Positions 59,511 to 64,000 of a DNA stretch of 64,000 nt are shown one piece after another; positions within the stretch are counted from its first letter, which is position 1, and every line of letters begins with the position of its first letter. Position numbers and translations under genes: made by a program. This DNA comes from Selaginella moellendorffii (taxonomy: Eukaryota > Streptophyta > Lycopodiopsida > Selaginellales > Selaginellaceae), in contig NW_003314264.1 of the NCBI RefSeq assembly GCF_000143415.4, positions 2,949,444 through 3,013,443 on the forward strand. The letters are read 5' to 3'. Under the pieces are notes generated by a model. The model did no database searches and was not told the DNA's origin. It saw only the letters and a program-made list of their open reading frames with translations.

Positions 59511-61290
59511 AATTTGATCATCAAGCGATCCTAGTAACATGTTCTGCAGCAGTTTGTGAGACGAGAGCATACCAGGAGAGACCAAGAGAAGGGTTAAGCG
59601 GCTGGGGACAAGCTATCGCAATAGCGATGATGTGATATCACTACCACCACCATAATAAGATACTTATTGTTATATCTTTTAAATATGACCATAAGTTTAG
59701 CTCAAAGTTTGAACTGTAGAAAATGAGAACAGTCGAACTATGATTTTGAAGTGGTGAGGCTCACCTCAAGTTCTGAAGTGCTAGGGATTCCAAGCTTAGC
59801 CCTTTGTAGTGTTGTAGGAAAGAAATGTTTGACTTGCTTTTGATCAACTGTGAAAACACAGACCCTAGCATGAGAGAACTGTTGAAGGAGGTATCCAGTG
59901 AGTTGGAGTGGCCAAGAAAGATTTCTGGTAACTTGTGCTGGCTAGCTCCACAAAGCTTAGAAAGCTGTACGGAATCCTTTTGTCAACAGGTGGGAGAATC
60001 TTTGCATGATTTTGCAAATGGTGGTGGCAACAACCAAGAAGATTAGAGGCGGATTCTAACACAGCCAAGAAGCTAGGAGAGAGAGAATTGTTGGCAGGCA
60101 ACACACAACGTCTTCTTGGTGTTACAAGCTGGTGGCTTCAGAAGAGTGCCCTAGAGCTGCTGGGGACAAGCCGGACGAGCTTGAGAGCAGGCAAGAAAAA
60201 AAAAGATCCCCAAATAAAGAGAGGAAGCGTTTCTTTTTTACCTTGACGTTCAAGTTGTTTCACTGCTCTTTTTTCCACTCATTAATTCATTAATTTATTC
60301 AAACGGTTTACATGGTCTCACTGAAGCATTAGACCAAAACTCTCTCTAGAAAAGAGCAAACTTTAGGATGCTTGCCTGAATTTCTTTCGATAAGATGATC
60401 TATTTTTGGTTTGCAAGATGGATACCTAGAATATCCTTTAATTTAACTGGGCGGGGAGTGGTCCAGCTCACGACAGTTAGGGCATGTCCTGTGTATCCTA
60501 ATATATTTATCATCATTTAGATTAATCTTAAATTATAACATTTTTTCTCTCTAAATTTAGTGCCTTTGTTTATTAGAACGGATAGACAGCCTGGAATCTT
60601 GGTAAGCATTGCTGGTAGGATTTTTTTCTTTTGTTTTTGTGAATTTTTGCGAATTGCTGCTTGGATTTACACCATTGCCTAGAACCTAATTATCTCACTG
60701 CCACGTCAGCTGGAGCACCCCGGCTCTTCAACACATGGTCTTGGAGCTTTCCGCATCCTATACTCGGTCCATATATCCAAAGAGCTGTTCTAATTGTCAC
60801 TGAGCAAATAACAACATAACGCAAAGAGATTAACAGGCTTGAAAACTTAGTGTTTAACAGGGGTTGAAGCTTGTCCATACTCTCAACCAACAATTGACAC
60901 AGACTTCAACAAATATTTTGTATCTGGATGAAACCTGTCGTGGAAGACATTTCATGGTTTATACCTAATGCTCTATCTGCGAACGTGAAACTGCTATGGA
61001 CGGATCTTCAGAAAGTTTTATCCTTTAGCAGGGACAAAAATCGTCACGAACATCAGAATTTAAGAGAATAAAGACAGGAAAATGATGAACAACAGCAAAA
61101 GTTCCACGCTGCCAATTCTTCGCTAGTCAAATCGCAGCAGAACTATCTTAATTCTGCTCAGAAAGAGAAAAAAATGCTACAATGCACATCAAGCAAACTA
61201 AAATTCGCATCCAAATATTCTCTTAGCAAAACGTGATCCGGCCTTTTTTCAACATTCACAGCGCTCCCTCTAACCTTTGGTTGTTTACAT
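59511..61290. other. Duplicated spacer, copy 2
   Basis: Counterpart of 48741-50700, shortened by several deletions (for example around 60855, where about 150 bp present in copy 1 at 50130-50280 are missing). No gene recognised. Confidence 0.5.
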
Positions 61291-61299
61291 GCTGTCAGC

Positions 61300-61780
61300 A
61301 TGGCAGTTCACATCGTCATTTCACACATTCGATGCTTTAACTTTTCCAGCTGTAATAAAAGCAAACCAGGGCAAGAAACAAGACCATATCCCTACATAAT
61401 CGTGCTCCAGGAGATTAAGCTCCTTTCTGGCATTAGCTCGTTGTTTTATCCAAATGCCTGTTACTGGCATAATCAGGAACGTCTTCTGCTTGTTGGAGGA
61501 ATCCATACCGAGAGAAGGGCAGTGATCATGCTCGTCCCACTCGGGCATTCAATTAACCAACTGCTTGGCGACATTCCACGAAAATCAATTCCTCAATCTA
61601 GAGCCCCAAAGGACTTGCCATTATGGGCATCCACACCTCATATACATTGCACCACCAAATTGGACGCCAAACAATCTCCCGCAGCCGAGGAGGTGGCTGG
61701 ATGTGGGTAAATTGGATATGGTTCTTTATAACATCCAGCGAAACCTCGCTTGCGAACGCATGACCACCTAAAATTACATT
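61300..61780 (-). pseudogene. PPR-like gene fragment 3
   Basis: Counterpart of 50740-51180 with the same kind of frame breaks; minus strand. Confidence 0.5.
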
Positions 61781-61799
61781 ATTCTAAAGCAGAGATGAT

Positions 61800-62110
61800 A
61801 TTTCGTGTGGGGGGCGTTAGGAGACATGAATCTAGATTGAAGCTTTGTTTTTGGTCCACTCGTGCCCGTCTAGGAAGCATGGGACCTTACCTTTTCATCC
61901 CCTCCAAGAAGCATGCCGACACACAATTATTGGTCTCACGCATTGTTTCCATTCAAGTAGAATCCTCAGAGTAAGCCCTAAAATATTGATCTTATCTATG
62001 CGTGTGGCTCAAGACCATCCAATCCATAGCTCTAAAATTCGATTGGAGGGATCAATATATTTAGGTATGCCAATTGCACAGTTAATTTGGTCGCAATGCA
62101 TGCCACACTG
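61800..62110. other. Unassigned duplicated segment before CCD pseudogene 2
   Basis: Counterpart of 51200-51483 with two short extra stretches (about 61872-61888 and 61988-62020). Not recognised. Confidence 0.4.
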
Positions 62111-63221
62111 TCTGGGCCTGATCAATATCTTCGGCGGGATGGGATCGAAGTAGGCCATCCCAGCGTTGGAGGTTTCGCCGAATTCTGGCTATGTCCGAGG
62201 ATGATATGCCATATGCCGTGAGTATCACCCAGCAGGGGATTTGATCACCATGGGCCGCTACAGCTTCAACAACCGATTGTTCTTGCCAATGTGCGCTCAT
62301 CCAAAGATCGATCTAATCTCTGGCAAGCTCTTCGCGGTTAGCTTCAATCCAGTGATCAATCCCCACCTCCGCTACTTCTGGGCGAGCCCGGACAGGAGGA
62401 AGAGCCCCGATTTCGACGTCCCGTGCTTACTTCGCGATAACAGAGAACTACGCAGAGAATCAGCTCGTGATGAAGTTCCAGGATGCATTGCTCAAGAACA
62501 AACTGGTCATTGATGGAGATACCGCCAAGGTTTCCAGATTCGGGGTCATCCCTCGCATCCCGACCGTGGGATCTCCCGGCATTCGCTGGATCGACGTCCT
62601 GGATTGGACATCATTCCACTACATCAACGCCTGGGAGGAAGGGACGGACAAGATTGTCGTGCTCAGCTCGTGGAACATCTGTTTGACGATTTTGCCGGAT
62701 TGTCCAACAGATTGCACGAGATCCACCTGGACCTTCGATCTGGACGGTCGTGGAAGCAACATGTGTGCTCAGCCAGACTGGATTTTGGACAGATCAACCA
62801 GAAATTCTTGGGGCGGAAGAATCGGTACGTCCATATGTGCTACTATGGGCCATGGCCCAAATTCTCGGGCCTGGCCAAGGTCGATCTGGACGCTCCACGG
62901 GTGCCCAGTGTGGTAATCGACGGAACAAGTGACCCGGACCTCAACGAGCCGTGCATTGCGGCGTCGAGGAGATTCGAACGAGGTCAGTTTTGTGGCCAGC
63001 CTTTCTTTGTGGTGAATGGCGAGGAGGAAGACGATGGATACGTCTTAAGCTACATCCACAATGAGGAAAGTGGTGTCTCAGAGCTTTTGGTCATGGATGC
63101 CAAATCGCCCATGCTTGAGACAGTGGTTTCTATAGAGTTGCCTACTAGAGTTCCATATGGATTCCATGGGATCTTTATAAATTCCGATCAAATAGCCAAC
63201 CAGAACCATGCCACCTTGTAA
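62111..63221 (+). pseudogene. CCD4-like carotenoid cleavage dioxygenase pseudogene 2
   Basis: Shares with pseudogene 1 the microinversion (62145-62174), the 8-bp deletion that removes the second iron-ligand His, and the 9-bp deletion after it. Own lesions: one base lost at about 62229, a deletion in DVWLPDP (about 62420) and loss of about 12-16 bp at 62670. It keeps the ILAMSEDD codons that pseudogene 1 lost. From 62604 to the TAA at 63219-63221 the C-terminal 205 codons are open and close to the intact copy. Confidence 0.9.
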
Positions 63222-63512
63222 GAAAAATTGTAAATTGATATAATCTCTTGTAAATATCTAATTTATGTAACTATGTGAGAATTCGCAATAAGAACATATG
63301 GAGCACTGTTACTTGGCTCCACACTATGGTATCACCCTGTGATCTGGCATTTTTAAAAAATTCACAGCGTTTTCTCTAACCTTTGGTTGTTTACATGCTG
63401 CCAGCATGGTAGTCCACACACACCTTTGATTCTTTAACTTTTCCAGATGCCCTTTCCTGGCATTAGAGCAAACCAGGGCAGCATTACATTGCAAGAAAAA
63501 GCGTCTGCATTA

Positions 63513-64000
63513 AGAAATTTTCTCAGCAATTCTACAGTTGTTGCTCCATGGACTCACTTTCCGCCACGCCAAGCATACAAGCACTTCTGAGGGAGCCCAA
63601 GAAAATTCTCTTTGCCTTTTGCAAATGCAGACTTTGGCATAGATACAAGACCCCCCTACTTGGCACATTTGATAGAATCGTGCTCCAAGAGATTAAGCTC
63701 CTTTCTGGCATTACTTTATCCAAATGCCTGTTACTGGCATAATCAGGAACGTCGTCTGCTTGTTGGAGGAATCCATACCAAGAGAAGGCAGTGATCATGA
63801 TCGTCCCACTCGGGCATTCAATCAACCAGCTGCTTGGCCTGGTCAAGAGATGTGAAGGTGAAGAGCATGGCATTCAACGAGAATCAATTCCTCAATCTCA
63901 TGCCATCTATGCACCTTATATACACTGCACCACCAAATTGGACGTCAGATAATTTCATGCCGCAAGGAGGTGCTTGATATATTTGTGGCTGGAGCATCCC
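63513..64000 (-). pseudogene. PPR-like gene fragment 4 (runs to window edge)
   Basis: Nearly identical to 52870-53353, offset 10,643 bp. The window stops at GCTGGAGCATCCC; in the first block the open CCD frame begins about 235 bp after this point. Confidence 0.6.

Larger units (their letters stand above)
48083..64000. repeat. Tandem duplication block, period about 10.6-10.9 kb
   Basis: Order NPF pseudogene, spacer, PPR fragment, CCD pseudogene, PPR fragment is found at 48083-53353 and again at 58833-64000. Offsets measured at matching words fall from about 10,882 (NPF) through 10,768 and 10,663 to 10,643, because the second copy carries more small deletions. Within each block the PPR-CCD pair is itself duplicated (50.7-52.6 and 52.7-55.2 kb). 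Confidence 0.88.

Overview
The window is nuclear DNA of a land plant. The genes are plant genes (starch synthase I, non-phosphorylating GAPDH, a PAQR/HHP receptor, a PLS-type PPR protein, a CCD4-like carotenoid dioxygenase). Introns are very short (52-127 bp) with canonical GT..AG ends. Together with the 31-residue S-type PPR repeats this best fits a lycophyte such as Selaginella; that identification is inference.

Layout. 1-8.6 kb is a compact gene block: the 3' end of starch synthase I (+), a 2OG-Fe(II) oxygenase (+) starting 24 nt after its stop, then three minus-strand genes: HHP receptor, GAPN (ALDH11 family, 9 exons) and an intron-less PPR protein. All splice junctions were read from the sequence and every exon sum stays in frame.

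9.2-42.5 kb is one old Ty3/gypsy element (E1, + strand) into which other LTR elements have stacked. Element A (minus, 7.5 kb) sits in its gag with target duplication cttgc. Element F (minus) sits in the integrase region. Element C (plus) sits inside F's right LTR with duplication gggtc. Element D (minus, 7.7 kb, LTRs about 0.3% different) sits inside C with duplication caaag. The chain E1 > F > C > D is four levels deep. A, C and D are one family without recognisable proteins, whose LTRs carry 6-bp and 12-bp GA/CT-rich tandem arrays. Those arrays make long reading frames in several frames on both strands, none of which I regard as genes.

42.8-44.6 kb is a truncated second gypsy copy (E2) in inverted orientation. 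44.6-48.1 kb is a decayed element (G) related to F that retains a gag zinc knuckle and a retropepsin.

48.1-64 kb is a tandemly duplicated block (period about 10.6-10.9 kb). It holds NPF/PTR transporter pseudogenes, antisense PPR-like fragments, and copies of a CCD4-like gene: one long open copy (53.6-55.2 kb), two damaged copies sharing the same microinversion and deletions, and one fragment fused to an NPF pseudogene. The window ends inside the next repeat, exactly where another CCD copy would be expected to begin.
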